A stretch of 64,000 nt of DNA, taken from positions 558,001 through 622,000 of the forward strand of contig JAGVVL010000018.1 in the NCBI GenBank assembly GCA_018287875.1, given 5' to 3'. The position numbers were made by a program, and so were the translations under genes. The notes beneath the pieces are model-generated. The model worked only from the letters and a program-made list of their open reading frames with translations, was not told where the DNA came from and ran no database searches. Shown piece by piece: positions 11,198 through 22,187 of this stretch. The DNA comes from Nigrospora sphaerica. Lineage: Eukaryota > Ascomycota > Sordariomycetes > Amphisphaeriales > Apiosporaceae. Numbering within the stretch: the stretch's first letter is position 1; every line of letters starts with the position of its first letter.

Positions 11198-11389
11198 GAA
11201 GCGGGCACGCTGAGCCCGATCTCGGTATGGCAGGCTAGAGAGTAGACAAGTGCGGTGCGACGCAGCGGAACCTAGGTTTTTCACCCGGCCGGACGTTAGC
11301 CCGGAACGGTTTTCCTAGGCTAAGATGCGTAGGGGGTCCTCATGGCCTTGATAGGTCGCTAGGTGTAAGAATAATAATAATAATAATAA
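11198..11389 (+). other. L1 3' UTR with CCTAGG pair and (TAA)n tail
   Basis: A ~190-base 3' UTR is strongly conserved in all copies of the window. It carries two CCTAGG palindromes (11271-11276 and 11314-11319) bracketing CCGG pairs, and ends with a run of TAA triplets instead of poly(A). In related LINEs the 3' end is the RT recognition site; that role here is inferred. Confidence 0.6.
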
Positions 11390-11402
11390 TATGTAACTGA
11401 GG

Positions 11403-11795
11403 TGTTATGAGTGGAGACCTAGTAAGGAAGGACTAGAGCTTACAGTTCATTACATTACGACTGATATCCGCGCTTTTATACTTTTATCAATCCTTCAGGA
11501 TCTAATGGGCCGCACAACAAACTTTACAGTGCTATGACCGGCTCAACCCGTACGGCGCCGTGACTCCAACATGAGCCCGCGCTTGGTTACTTTGGTACGG
11601 CTGCCGCTGTGCCCTTAAACTCTACCCTACCCGTGCGACGTCGTGTAGGGTAAGATCACACGTCCGAATAACCGCATATAAATCCTTTCATGTCAAGATA
11701 CGTCTGTGCTCCATGACGATGATGTTAGATAAGTAGCCACCTCGTTACCACATTACTATTACCGTGACTCGGTAAATTGCTGCACGGTATTCAGG
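11403..11795. other. Intergenic region between L1 and the oxidase gene
   Basis: About 390 bases that should contain the promoter of the oxidase gene, possibly displaced by the L1 insertion. No ORF is recognised. Confidence 0.4.
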
Positions 11796-13409
11796 ATGAA
11801 AATCTCCACACTCTCTCTGTTGGCTTCCTTTGGAGCGTTCTATGCCTTTTCCACTGCTGACAGTATCCCCGGATACTTCGAAAGACACCTGGTCAGCCGG
11901 CGCTACTTGACCATTCAGAAAATACAACAAGAGCTCGGTGGCCAGCTGTCTAACGCCTCCTCCATCTTCGGGCCTGAAGATGGCCGTTTCGCAGAGTCCA
12001 TTTCGCGACATTCTGAAACCATAAAGCCTCAAGTCCAGTTGGTGGTGGAAACGGGCAATGAGGCCGACGTTGCAACAGTCGTAGGTGCTGCAACGACCGA
12101 TACTCCGAGATCGGCCTCGATTACTGACACGAGTTTTCAGGTCACCTACTGCAATGCCAACAGTCTCGATATCCTAGCCCGTAGCGGCGGCCATGGATGG
12201 ACCGACAGCCTAAATGTTTTCAATGGCATCCAGGTCAGCATGCAACGTCTTAACAGCATTGCCATACAGTCCAGCGGCAAGTCGGCATGGCTCGGTGGCG
12301 GCCTCCTGGCGGGCAACGTCGTCCAGTACCTCTGGGACCGGGGCTTCGTTACGACCACGGGTACTTGTGACTGCGTCGGCATGATGGGTTCCGGCCTCGG
12401 GGGTGGCCACGGCCGTCAGGAGGGTCTGTACGGCATGGTGAGCGACAACATCAGACAGTTGAATGTGGTTCTGGCTAATGGCTCTGCCATACGCGTCAAT
12501 GCCACAAGTCACAGTGATCTGTACTGGGGTATGCGAGGCGCCGGTCACAACTTTGGTCTCGTTACGAGTTACGAGATGGACATTTATCCGCGTGGCCCCG
12601 AAACTTGGCACTACCACAATTACATCTGGAGAGGCAAGGAGTGGCCGTTGATATTTAATGCCCTGAACCAGTTACACAACAACGGCTCGACGCCCGTTAA
12701 TATGGCCATAAACTTTGGAAATTTACAAATGAACGCCACGATAAGCACAGAAGACCCCGTCTTCTGGTGGACATTTGCCTACCGGGGAACCGCCCTCGAG
12801 GCCGAGGCACTGCTCGCTCCCTTCAACGCCATCGAAAACGCCTGGGATGAGCAAGGCGACGTGCCCTATCCGCATGTATCGCACGCGCAGGGCACCGCCG
12901 TCTCCGATCCCCTGTGCCGTCCCGGGCGGGCTCACATGCGCTCGACTGCCGGCCTCCAGGTTTACAACCTCACGACCGAGGGCCTCATTTACGAGGGCTT
13001 CCGGCGGCGCGCGGCCGCGGACCCGGGCCTCGCGGCCGCCGTGACCATCGTGCACCAGGGCTACGCCACGGCGGGCGTCGAGGCTATCGACCCCGCCAGC
13101 TCGGCCTACCCCTTTCGCGCCGACCATCTCCTGATGCTCTTCGACGCCGCCGTGGACCCCGGCGACGGCCCCCGCCGCGAGACGGCCCGGGCCTGGGCCG
13201 CCGAAGTCCGCCATCTGTGGAACGCCGGCCAGCCGGGCCGCCCCGCCGACGCCTACGTCAACTATGCCAGCGGCCACGAAACGCTCGAGGAAATGTACGG
13301 CCACGAGACTTGGCGGATCCAGAGGTTGCAGGGCCTCAAGGCTTGTTACGACCCCCATAATCGCTTTCGCTTTTATAATCCGCTTGCCGTGGAAAAGGTT
13401 CAGGAGTAA
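11796..13409 (+). CDS. Secreted FAD-linked oxidase, berberine-bridge-enzyme (BBE) type
   Basis: A 537-codon frame from an ATG followed by a signal peptide (KISTLSLLASFGAFYAFS). A 60-base segment at 12081-12140 (gtaggt...ctgac...ttttcag) is almost certainly an intron that happens to keep the frame; removing it joins ATVV to TYCNANSLDILARSGGHG, restoring a canonical FAD-binding PCMH domain, and gives 517 residues. His 113 (RSGGHG) and Cys 171 (GTCDCVG, then GSGLGGGHG) match the two residues that bind FAD covalently in bicovalent BBE-like oxidases. The C-terminus has the BBE motif (YVNYASG..., LKACYDPHNRFRFYNPL). It probably oxidises sugars, phenolics or alkaloid-like substrates outside the cell with O2; the substrate is unknown. 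LINE L1 ends about 390 bases upstream. Confidence 0.88.
   Translation: MKISTLSLLASFGAFYAFSTADSIPGYFERHLVSRRYLTIQKIQQELGGQLSNASSIFGPEDGRFAESISRHSETIKPQVQLVVETGNEADVATVVGAATTDTPRSASITDTSFQVTYCNANSLDILARSGGHGWTDSLNVFNGIQVSMQRLNSIAIQSSGKSAWLGGGLLAGNVVQYLWDRGFVTTTGTCDCVGMMGSGLGGGHGRQEGLYGMVSDNIRQLNVVLANGSAIRVNATSHSDLYWGMRGAGHNFGLVTSYEMDIYPRGPETWHYHNYIWRGKEWPLIFNALNQLHNNGSTPVNMAINFGNLQMNATISTEDPVFWWTFAYRGTALEAEALLAPFNAIENAWDEQGDVPYPHVSHAQGTAVSDPLCRPGRAHMRSTAGLQVYNLTTEGLIYEGFRRRAAADPGLAAAVTIVHQGYATAGVEAIDPASSAYPFRADHLLMLFDAAVDPGDGPRRETARAWAAEVRHLWNAGQPGRPADAYVNYASGHETLEEMYGHETWRIQRLQGLKACYDPHNRFRFYNPLAVEKVQE
12081..12140 (+). other. Frame-preserving 60-nt intron in the oxidase gene
   Basis: Begins gtaggt, has the branch-point-like ctgac at 12124-12128 and ends ttttcag. 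Its 20 codons contain no stop, but its translation interrupts a conserved FAD-binding motif. Confidence 0.8.
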
Positions 13410-14179
13410 GAAGATAAGGTTTCAATTTCCTATACAATATAAAGGTCGGAAGGCTTCAGTCAGGATGGGACTTTCCAAAGAGAACGGTGCTAGTCCTATT
13501 GTAAGTGTAACCATTGGCACCATGCTCGAAGACGCCCCGTGGGTTCAAGAACCTACACCGACATCCTAGGCAGTTGATTGGTCCCAGGCGAGCGATACCA
13601 TCTGCAGGATGACGTACACAGTCTGGTTACCAGTCTGCTGGGCATGAGGTTGTGGGAGCCATTATCTGGTCCGAAGAGCATGGCTTCCCCGACTTTGGGA
13701 GCCACTAAGTCCCGCAGATGATTGGGGAGAGAACTAGTCAGAGCGGGACGGCATGGAATTCTCCACCTCTATGACACGGCTATGATCTTGTCCGAAATCA
13801 GCTGGAAACACCTGAAAATACTCGGGCGATAAAGCATCACGGTCGCCATTACAGGGTTCTTGACTTTTAACTTCCGACACCAGGAAACGAAATCCAATGA
13901 GCCCCAAGGGGATAAAAATAGGCCGAACATTAGAAAGCCGAAAGCTTACCAAGTTACAGCCGCTCCCGCTGCACTCCATCACCGGTGGATCATTGTGCCA
14001 TGATGCTTTCTCTTACGGCAAGGTCCCTAGCTACTGACTAGCGGTAATGCTGCAACGCTGTCACGTTGGTTCCTGTTTCCCGGTTTGTGGGGAAGCGGGG
14101 ACCCCTGTCGGTCTAGCTGAAGCGGCCGTTGTCAGCCTCGTCAGCCTCCGCTCAGCACTGCACAGTACTCGCCTTGCAA
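13410..14179. other. Intergenic region, no recognised gene
   Basis: Holds only short open frames. One minus-strand frame (13734-13982, 82 codons) has no domain or signal peptide. Confidence 0.4.
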
Positions 14180-14797
14180 TTAGTGACAACCCGACTTGTG
14201 TTTAGAAAAAAGGAACTGCCCAGAGCCGGGTTTCGCCGTGTCTGGGCTAGCAACCAAGTTTCTATGCCTGCCAAGTGACGAGATCCCACATTTAGGCCGG
14301 CGGCAATCCCGGGAGTCGGTGAGAATAGCCAGGGGCGATCCGTATTGCAACGAACCCAGGCCGATTCCGAAAGAAGTGGCTGAGCGAGTAAGCACAGCGC
14401 CAATTGCACCGCCAGGTGCGCCGCCGATTGCACCGCCAATCGCAGCGCCAACAGCAGCGCCAACGAGTCTCACCACAGCTTTGTTTCCCGCGCCTGCTGC
14501 AGCGCCAGGTGCAGCGCCAGGTGCAGTACGAGGTGCGGCAGCCCTTTGCAGCCCTAGTGGCAGCGACACCTGGGCGCTGCACATTACCAGTATCGGTCCC
14601 TCCACCAAAACTACTGTCATGAGGATGTGGCTGACCTGAGGGCTCTTTTCCAGCCACTTTGCCCAAGTTGGCTTTGGTTCGTCGGAATACGGAATCCCCC
14701 GGCCAGGGTCCATGAATCGGGCCTGTCTCCACATAGCCAATTGGTGGAAGAGTATCGATTTCTTCCTTTCCGCGTACGCCCTCACGGCCGGAGTCAC
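14180..14797 (-). CDS. Uncertain glycine-zipper-like hypothetical ORF
   Basis: Open frame of about 205 codons on the minus strand. Its first codon in this frame is GTG; the first ATG is at 14734. The middle part (DNA 14395-14540) is a run of imperfect 9-12-base repeats encoding Gly/Ala-rich sequence such as VGAAVGAAIGGAIGGA, like the glycine zippers of membrane-inserted helices; a hydrophobic stretch (ILMTVVLVEGPILVM) lies upstream. The opposite strand also reads well at about 14648-14874 (ending YALTAGVTSWAIYEHYQHDE), with an acceptor-like ctgac...ttttccag just before it, so the coding strand is undecided. Function unknown. Confidence 0.3.
   Translation of the reverse strand: MTPAVRAYAERKKSILFHQLAMWRQARFMDPGRGIPYSDEPKPTWAKWLEKSPQVSHILMTVVLVEGPILVMCSAQVSLPLGLQRAAAPRTAPGAAPGAAAGAGNKAVVRLVGAAVGAAIGGAIGGAPGGAIGAVLTRSATSFGIGLGSLQYGSPLAILTDSRDCRRPKCGISSLGRHRNLVASPDTAKPGSGQFLFSKHKSGCH
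14395..14540. repeat. Imperfect short tandem repeats, GCGCCAnnn type
   Basis: Repeated units related to gcgccaattgcaccgcca follow one another with drift. They encode Pro/Ala-rich or Gly/Ala-rich sequence depending on strand. Confidence 0.6.
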
Positions 14798-14924
14798 GTC
14801 TTGGGCGATTTACGAACATTATCAACACGACGAAAAGGCGGCTGTCATATGCATCACCTCTGGCTCTGCCGGATAGTCTCCCTAGACAATACCACCTGCC
14901 ATTCTCTTCGCCGGTACTCTCCAT

Positions 14925-15337
14925 CCAGGTTTAGTGTCCCGCGGTGCTGCAACGGTTGTTGGGCACCTGCTATCTAATTGGACAAGATCCCTTGCTTCCT
15001 CGGCGCCCCTACATCTACCGTGTTGCTTTAATCAAAATTAGTGGGTCACGGTGGTGCACCGCCTTAGATAAGACCCGCTACGGCTGATGACGAGGGGCTG
15101 GGGGGATACCATCAGCAGCGACATCCTTACTTGGAATTGCCGCTAATCCTGCCTCGACAGCCGATCGCGACCCGTTCAATCTGGCGCCAAGCTGGACCAC
15201 GACAGGATCATGTTGTTATAAAAGACGACGTCTTATCTGTTTGCTCGCCATCCGCCCTGCGATCAGTCCATCCTCTCCCAGAGCTCCTTCTTGACCAAGA
15301 CTTCCCGTCCCATCCAGTTCCGACAGTCGCATCCACC
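14925..15337. other. Intergenic region upstream of the M6-like peptidase
   Basis: Presumed promoter and 5' UTR of the next gene. The frame is open upstream of the ATG at 15338, but that extension has no signal peptide or conserved content. A ttataa element lies at 15216-15221. Confidence 0.4.
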
Positions 15338-16528
15338 ATGTATCTCAACGACGCCTCGACAGCCATGCTGTCATTGGCGATACTCCTTTGGCCGGGGCTA
15401 GCCAGCAGCAAACCCGTGTCGTCACCGCCGCATGTGGCCAGGGATAGCACCGCTTGTAAGCTGGAAGCGAAGCAAAATGTCTATCTCAGCAGCGGCTTCG
15501 GCTATCAGGGGGACTGCGCCCCCAGCTCAGGTGTCCTGAATGGCTTCATGTTCTTTGTGGACTTCCCTGACGCCCCGGCCACCGAGGACTCGCCCCAAGA
15601 GCTCCGCGACTTCTTCCTGCCTTCCGCCGCCGACTGGTACAGCGAGTCCTCGTATGGCGCCTTGAATCTCAGCATCGAGGCCGACACGTCCGCGTTCTAC
15701 CGCATGCCCGCCACCTCCGACTCTTATCACTGGCAACGTGGTTTCACCGCTGCCGATCACGAAAAGTACGTCTCCGACGCCGTCGACTCATTTATCGCCG
15801 CCGGAAATGTCCCGCCGGCTGTCGACGTACTCTACGTTGTGCCTACCAGCAGCGCGGAGGCTATCTCCTTCTCCCCTACGTACATGAGCCGCGTCTACGC
15901 GCCCGAAGGACAAGTCGTTGCGAAGAAGGCCGTCACGTTCGGCCTTGACGCCTACAACACGTGGGGCTTCAAAACACTGAACCACGAGACGGGCCACACC
16001 ATGTGCCTGGCCGATCTCTACCCCTTCGACGGCGCTACGGGCGAGTACGTCGGCGGGTGGGACCTGATGGGCCTCATTAGCGGCCCCGCGCCCGACTATT
16101 TCGCCTGGAACAAGTGGCGGCTCGGCTGGATCCCGGACGAGGACGTTGCGTGTGTTGCCGCTCCCGGCAGCAGCATCCACGTACTGTCGCCGCTGCCGGC
16201 TTCTTCGGGCGTGCGTGCCGTTGTCGTCGCTCGCAGTGCCACCCAGGCACTGGTGGCCGAGGCTCGCGTCGCCGCCCGCCTCGACAGCGCTACCTGCAGC
16301 CCGGGCGTCTTGCTTTACACCGTTGACACCACCGTCGCCACGGGCCAGGGTCCCATTCGCGTGCTCGACGCTAACCCATCGACCACCGGCTGCGCGGGCG
16401 AGCCCTTAAACGACGCGACCCTAAGCTTGGACGGTACCTCATCTTACACGGTGGAGTCGTGGGGCGTGACAGTTAGTGTCCAGGAGCAGACTGATTCAGG
16501 TTACACGATTAAGGTGGACTGGAAATAG
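15338..16528 (+). CDS. Secreted M6-like (immune-inhibitor-A-type) metallopeptidase
   Basis: Intronless; 396 residues from the ATG at 15338 (context caccATG), chosen because it starts a good signal peptide (STAMLSLAILLWPGLASS). An upstream in-frame ATG at 15131 would bury that peptide. Residues 216-226 read HETGHTMCLAD, the HExxHxxxxxD zinc site of M6-family peptidases, and are followed by the characteristic GGWDLMG and FAWNKWRLGWI segments. An N-terminal FVDFPDAP strand and a C-terminal beta-rich region complete the usual layout. The family includes bacterial immune inhibitor A and fungal extracellular proteins; the activity would be extracellular proteolysis. The target is unknown. Confidence 0.82.
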   Translation: MYLNDASTAMLSLAILLWPGLASSKPVSSPPHVARDSTACKLEAKQNVYLSSGFGYQGDCAPSSGVLNGFMFFVDFPDAPATEDSPQELRDFFLPSAADWYSESSYGALNLSIEADTSAFYRMPATSDSYHWQRGFTAADHEKYVSDAVDSFIAAGNVPPAVDVLYVVPTSSAEAISFSPTYMSRVYAPEGQVVAKKAVTFGLDAYNTWGFKTLNHETGHTMCLADLYPFDGATGEYVGGWDLMGLISGPAPDYFAWNKWRLGWIPDEDVACVAAPGSSIHVLSPLPASSGVRAVVVARSATQALVAEARVAARLDSATCSPGVLLYTVDTTVATGQGPIRVLDANPSTTGCAGEPLNDATLSLDGTSSYTVESWGVTVSVQEQTDSGYTIKVDWK

Positions 16529-18255
16529 TTTTATATCAGGTGGCAGTGTACATCAAGCCTCCTATACTTGTTATAGGGAGACAATAAAGGGGAACGAAGC
16601 TGTAATTTAAACGCAATCTTTATCTACAGACACAGAATATTCTTCTAATCAATTGTCTTTGTGACAGCAGGTTAAGACAGGTGGACTGGCAGGCGGTGTG
16701 GACTAGTAGAACGCGGGGGCATGTGCGTAATGCGCTTACCTCCCGCATTCTCAACACGGGACTTATATTAATTCCTCTCCTTCTTATCTTCGTTTTATGC
16801 ACCTTAATACTAAACTTCTTAACTCCAGCCTATTTTTAAGTTCCATATACCGTAATATAAAAGAAGGTTACTTCTTATCTTAAAAAGGTATTCAACATCT
16901 TACCTTTTACGACTAATTATTTATAACTTTAAACGCGGCTATAAAGTGAATAATTATATCAACATACTGAGACGGGGTCAGAGCGGAACGCTCTAAACCT
17001 CGACCAAGGCATTCCAAATTGAATAGCGCTCACCCAGTTCATAGCTTGAAAAGAAGAGATGCCTGCCTAGGGCGCTTCGGTATAGCGCTACTGCGCAATG
17101 CTTATAATCGTTACTAATTAAAGTGGCTGGCGAAGTCGGACTCTACAGCCTCCCCGCGGCGCCGGCTGGAAATCTTCCTGGGTCAATTGACTGAGGAAGA
17201 GCCGATGTAGAGACGCATTCTGCACGAAAGTGCAGCGAGGCGCTATTGCTGCGTCGCTATGTCGCTGCTCTGGAGTTTTGCTGATACGATCTGTGATGCG
17301 GGATTTTCGGGCGTCGCACGACCGAAAACTTTTCGCCCCCGCCAAACGTAGCAAGCAGCCTCGAAAATCGACACCACGCGACGCCGAATCGACGACAAAT
17401 CGGCCGCGCAGCGAAGGCCCTCGTCTCTATAGAGGGATTTGGGTAGAAAAACTATCCGACGTCGACTCCGTTCTCGAAGCGACGACAGGACACCCTCGGC
17501 CTTGCCGAGCTCTAAGACGGCTTACAGCGAACAGCCGCAAGGGTATCGAACGAATACTTAAGTGGACGTGCGTACAGAGTAATGGAAGTTATTAAGAACA
17601 CAGGGACGGAGTCGTTAAGGCAATAGTGGCTACGGCTGGCCGCCTATGTCGCCCTTTAAGGTGACAGCGCACCGCTCCGGAGACGAACATATGGTGGATC
17701 AGGGTAGGTTAGTCGAGGCCTTACGGGGTACTATACCGGCGTGGTGGTACCCCCTACTGAAGGCCTACGGCAAGATATAGTCGGCTCGCTGGCAGAGATG
17801 GCGGCGAGCAACAGGAAGCCGGTCTAGGGCTCGCCACCTTAGGACACCGGTGGGCCGTAGCATAGCACGATAACCGCGGGACCGGCAGAAGAACAGGGTA
17901 GCCCCTATGTCCCCTACTCGCACTAGGGTCGACCAGAGATAGAACCGGTTCGAGGACTTGCCGTGGAAGGGGATGAACAGCTGGATTGGGCCAGCCCAGG
18001 GACCTGGAGATAAGGATGAGACAGGCTGCCTTCGATTGTGCTAAAGGGCATCTTCTCTGTCGGAGTGTCGCTGGCGTAGGTGCTATCCTGGGAGGCTGCA
18101 GGTCGAGGAGGTCGTGCTATGGCTCGAGAGGACGGATGCGCATGTCGGTGGTCCTAGAGAGGGATATGCCCTTGCGGGCTGCTTAAGGTGCAAACCTTCT
18201 ATTCCCCCCCTTTCTATAGAAAGCGCAGAGAACTTGACCCGGGGAATAGGAGGCC
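16529..18255. other. AT-rich and CG-rich non-genic region left of the LINE island
   Basis: Two parts. At 16560-16970 the sequence is AT-rich, suggestive of an old RIP-mutated repeat. From about 17100 to 18250 it is GC/TCGA-rich with short frames only (17230-17595 is the longest) and many in-frame TAG, as in a mutated ORF. No domain is recognised. Confidence 0.45.
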
Positions 18256-21200
18256 CAGCTAAGACGAACAGTCCTCGTGGGAGACTTCAACGTCCACCAC
18301 CCCGTCCGGGGAGGATATAACGTCCGATCCCATAGGGCAGCTGATAAGCTGCTCCAGCTAGCAGAATCCTGGAGACTCCAGCTGATCACTCCCCCTGGAA
18401 CACCGACATGGACTCGAAGAGGGTGCATGGACTCCACGATCGACTTAGCGTGGGCCACGGACGATCTCCGAGCTGCCTACGACGGGTACGCCCCATATGC
18501 TGGATCCGATCACCTCCCCCAGGTGATACGCGTGGCTGGACCCCATATAAACCGCTAAGATAGGCCACGACGCAGCTGGAAAACAGCTGACTATGGCCAG
18601 GTGAAGGCAGAAGCGGCATACCTACCACAGCCAGGGCGACTCGAGACACCAGAAGAAATCGATAGCTACACTGAAACGTTAACTAAGGAATTAACTCGGA
18701 TAGCCGACCTAGTTGCCCCCCTCCGCTACTCTAAAGGGAGAGGCAAAGCCTGGTGGAACCGCGAGACAGAAGAAGCTATAGAGAAGGAGCGAAGAGCCCA
18801 GCGGATATGGCTTTCCAATAGGACGGACGTAGCTTGGCGAGCTCTCCGGCAGTCAACTCTCTTAAAGAAGAAAGCAATCCGAGAAGCTAAGACGGCGTCC
18901 TGGAGACATATGCTCCACGAGGCGTCTAGCCAGCCAGCTGGCGTCTGGAATATCGCGAGATGGGCAAGAACGGAAGGAGCAGCACCGCCGTTACCCCCGG
19001 CAGTCCCTACACTTTACACACCGCGTGGCGAAGCAACAACCCATAAGGAGAAAACAGAGGCCTTCCGAGAGAGGTTCTATCCCCTCCCTAAGGCTACGTA
19101 CACCGGCTTCCGAATAACGAACCGGCTTGCAGCGCCTCTCGATATGGACAGCAAGGTGACAGCAGAACAAGTCCAAGACGTCCTTACTAAGGCAGGCCAG
19201 TGGAAGGCACCTAGGCCAGACCAGCTTCCGAACGGATTCCTTAAACGCCTAGGAAAGCCCCTCTTCTAGGCCTTGGCCTCCCTAGCAGAAGCGTGCTAGC
19301 ATATAGGATACTATCCAAGAGCGTTCCGGAAAGTAGTCACCGTCATCCTCCGGAAGCCAGGAAAGCAGCCAAACGAGTATCACTAAGCCGGCGGATGGAG
19401 ACCTATCGCGCTGCTCAACACTATAAGGAAAGCGATCGAGAGCTTACTAGCGTAACGGCTAGCTAGCTTTGCCGAAGAGAACGGACTGCTCCCGGACGAA
19501 CAGATAGGCAACCGGAAAGGCCGCTCTATGGAAACAGCCTTACGGTTGCTAACGGACTTAGTCCGCACAGCCTGGAAACATGGAGGCGCAGCAACCCTTC
19601 TATCGCTGGATATTTCGGGCGCTTTCGACTCGGTCGACTATAGAAGGCTCCTCGCTAACCTGCGAGCGCTGAGGGTCCCTATATAGACTATTAGTTGGAT
19701 CCGAAGCTTCCTATTTAACCGGTCCACCACGTTATTCTTCGACGGCCAGGAATCGGACGAGATCCCAATCCCAGCAGGTGTCCCGTAAGGCTCACCCCTA
19801 TCGCCTATCCTCTTCTGCCTCTATACAGCTGGTCTCTATAAGGCTCTCCGCGCCGTACCAGGGATAGCCACTATAGCCTTTGTAGACGACATAAACCTCG
19901 TGGGCTTCGGCTTAAACCCAGAGCAGACTTGCGAGCGGCTGGAAGCCGCTTATAGGGTCTGCAAAGAATGGGCAGTTAGCCACAGCATAACCTTTATAGT
20001 CCAGAAATATCACCTAGTCCACTTCTCTCGAAGACGGAAAGGTCCGGACACAAAGATAGCCTTAGAAGGTCACGAAATCGAACCAGAAGACTCCTGCCGC
20101 GTCCTTGGCATCCAAGTGGATAGACGTCTCCGCTGGGACGTCCACATCCAGTCGATATCGAAGAAGATAGCGACGCAGGTCTATACTCTAGACCGGATAG
20201 CCGGCTCGACATGGGGCGCGTCTCTCCAGCGAGCCCGCCAAGTCTATACAGCTATCGTACGGTCTACGATAGGCTATGGAGCTTCAGAGTGGCACCGCTA
20301 GATCTCGAAAAATAAAGCTAAGGCACTTAACGACGTCTAAATAGAGTGCCTCTAAAAGGTCACAGGAGCTTTCAAAGCCACGGCCACCGCAGTACTAGAA
20401 ACGGAAGCTTATGTGTCCCCCTTAGACACGTGGCTTAATAGAAGGGTGGCGGCATCGGAAGAGAGGCTCCAATAGCCGCGTATCGCATCACTTATCCAAG
20501 CGAGATGCGATAGCGCAGCTAGATGGATCCTAACAAGACCGACTCGCCAGCGTAGACCGAAAGGCCCCGACGCTCCCAATCGTAAGAGGTGGCTAAACGA
20601 ATGGTTAGCTGGAGACTCAGCACATAAAGCTGAGGAGAGAGACTGGCTTCAAAGATAGCAACAAGCGTAGCAAAATCGAACAGCACGAACCCTAGCAACA
20701 ACTAAGATGCCGCCAGACAAGCACGTCCTCAAGCTCCATAAGGGACTCTATAAGGCCGAGAGCTCCATCCTCGTCTAAGCGAGGACTGGCAAGATTGGGC
20801 TACGAGACTTCCTTTTTAAGCGTAGGGTCTTAGGCTTCGACAGCCCCTGGTGCGTCTGCGGTCAGGGTAGGGAGACCGTCCGGCATATCCTCGTTTTCTG
20901 CCCACACGAAAGAGAAAGACGAGAGCATCTCGTCCAAGCTCTAGGAGGACCGATAGACACGGACAGGATGCTCGACACCCCAGGAAAAGCAGGAATTATC
21001 GCAAGATAGCTACTCCGCTCCGGAAGGCTGGACATGTTCTAGCTAGCGAATTAACTTATCAGCTAGGAAGCAGGCGCGCTAAGCCCGATCTCGGTATGGC
21101 AGGCCAAAGAGTAGATAGAAGCGGTACGACGCAGCAGAACCTAGGTTTTTCACCCGGCCGGACGTTAGCCCGGAACGGTTTTCCTAGGCTAAGATGCGCA

Positions 21201-21262
21201 GGGGGTCCTCATGGCCTAAACAGGTCGCTAGGTGTAAGAATAATAATAATAATAATAATAAT
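18256..21262 (+). mobile_element. LINE copy L2, 5'-truncated and RIP-mutated
   Basis: Aligns to L1 from the GDFNVHHP endonuclease segment through the 3' UTR and (TAA)n tail (about 21237-21262). Compared with L1, many TGG and CAG/CAA codons have become TAG/TAA (for example near 19268, 19300, 19686 and 19787), and changes are mostly C-to-T or G-to-A, as expected from RIP. Longest surviving pieces are 18601-19269 (endonuclease end and RT start) and 19900-20301. No target-site duplication is found; the right flank is directly L3. Confidence 0.88.
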
Positions 21263-22187
21263 ATTTGGCTGCGATTTATAAGTCTACTGCGATAGGGGGT
21301 GCTTCTTATTAATGTAAATACAAGCTCTGCCTCCCTTTACGGTATAGAGAAGGTAGTATAGGGAGGATCTCAGGTAGTAAGTAGTCGGTATATATGGGTT
21401 TCTCCAGGGCTTTTAGATAGCTAGGATATCGTACTCTTCGGAGATAGCATCGACTGCTAGGATCTATGCTTTCTTACTTTTCTGCGTGTTCCAGTGTAGG
21501 ATCCTTAACGCTGTTATAGTCGAGCGTGGATACTGTTTAATATTGACTCTGGCGTTTCGATGTCTATATCGTCTGTCTCTTTATGGGCTTTGCTACGGGC
21601 TCTGCTAGTGCTTCTAATACGGCAGCTGGTTACTCGACGCTTCCGCAGCTATACTATCTGCTAGTCTTCGGCTATTGGCTTAGAGGGTTCTTATGAGGGC
21701 AGTGCGAATCCCTTTGGTCTTGTAGTATAAGCAGCCTTAGCGATCTAGACCTGCTCCTGGCGGACTGGACACTCCTTAGACCACGTAGTATGTAGTCCTC
21801 GGTATGCTAGACAGTAATATCGGCTCTGGTTCTCTGTTTCCGGGCATTCTTTTTCCTCGTGCTTAGTCGAGGAGCAGAGCCCGTATTGTCGTGTATAGCG
21901 GCAAACTCGGGCAATATGTCTATATCGATAGCAGCAGTAACACTATTTAAGCTGTGCTCCTTTAATAAAAGGCTCGTATAGATAATAGCTATACTGCCAT
22001 ATAAGGCCGTCTCGGTATAGTTGTTCTACTTATTGGACTATGGCGACTACGATATATAGAGTTGTGACCTTCTTAGACGACGTTTTAGCGTTGCAAGGGA
22101 GCTTCGCTTTTAGGATATCGATAGGGCCGCCAGGCTGGTTTCGGAGTTAGGCTCTTAGCTGCCCCTAGCTCACCTTTATGGCTTCTT
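21263..22187 (-). mobile_element. LINE fragment L3 (ORF1 C-terminus and endonuclease start), heavily RIP-mutated
   Basis: Reverse-oriented sequence homologous to 25330-26240 of L4: the end of ORF1 with its CCHC knuckles, the ORF1/ORF2 junction and the first endonuclease codons. It is full of stops on the coding strand. It abuts the L2 tail on the left and the (TTA)n end of L4 on the right, so it is a leftover piece between two later arrivals. Confidence 0.8.

Larger units (their letters stand above)
7771..11402 (+). mobile_element. LINE copy L1 (Tad1-type non-LTR retrotransposon), 5'-truncated, with target-site duplication
   Basis: The element itself spans about 7784-11389. It is flanked by a 13-bp direct repeat, tatgtaactgagg, at 7771-7783 and 11390-11402, the signature of target-primed insertion. 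It begins inside the C-terminal part of ORF1 (5' truncation) and ends in a ~190-base 3' UTR and a (TAA)n tail. ORF2 starts at 8015, but its endonuclease half carries small indels, including loss of a C in a C-run near 8527; the reverse transcriptase half is fully open. TGG and CAG codons that became stops in L2 and L4 are intact here, so this copy is young and shows little or no RIP. No RNase H domain is obvious. Confidence 0.92.

Noticed and set aside
12723..13358. 211-codon minus-strand ORF opposite the oxidase gene
   Set aside because: Shadow frame of a GC-rich coding region; Gly/Val-rich composition without domain or signal, and the plus strand carries a clear FAD-oxidase.
17980..18255. 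Possible zinc-knuckle ORF1 remnant upstream of L2
   Set aside because: Cys and His spacing does not fit CCHC in any frame and stops interrupt it; no homology to L4 ORF1 could be seen.
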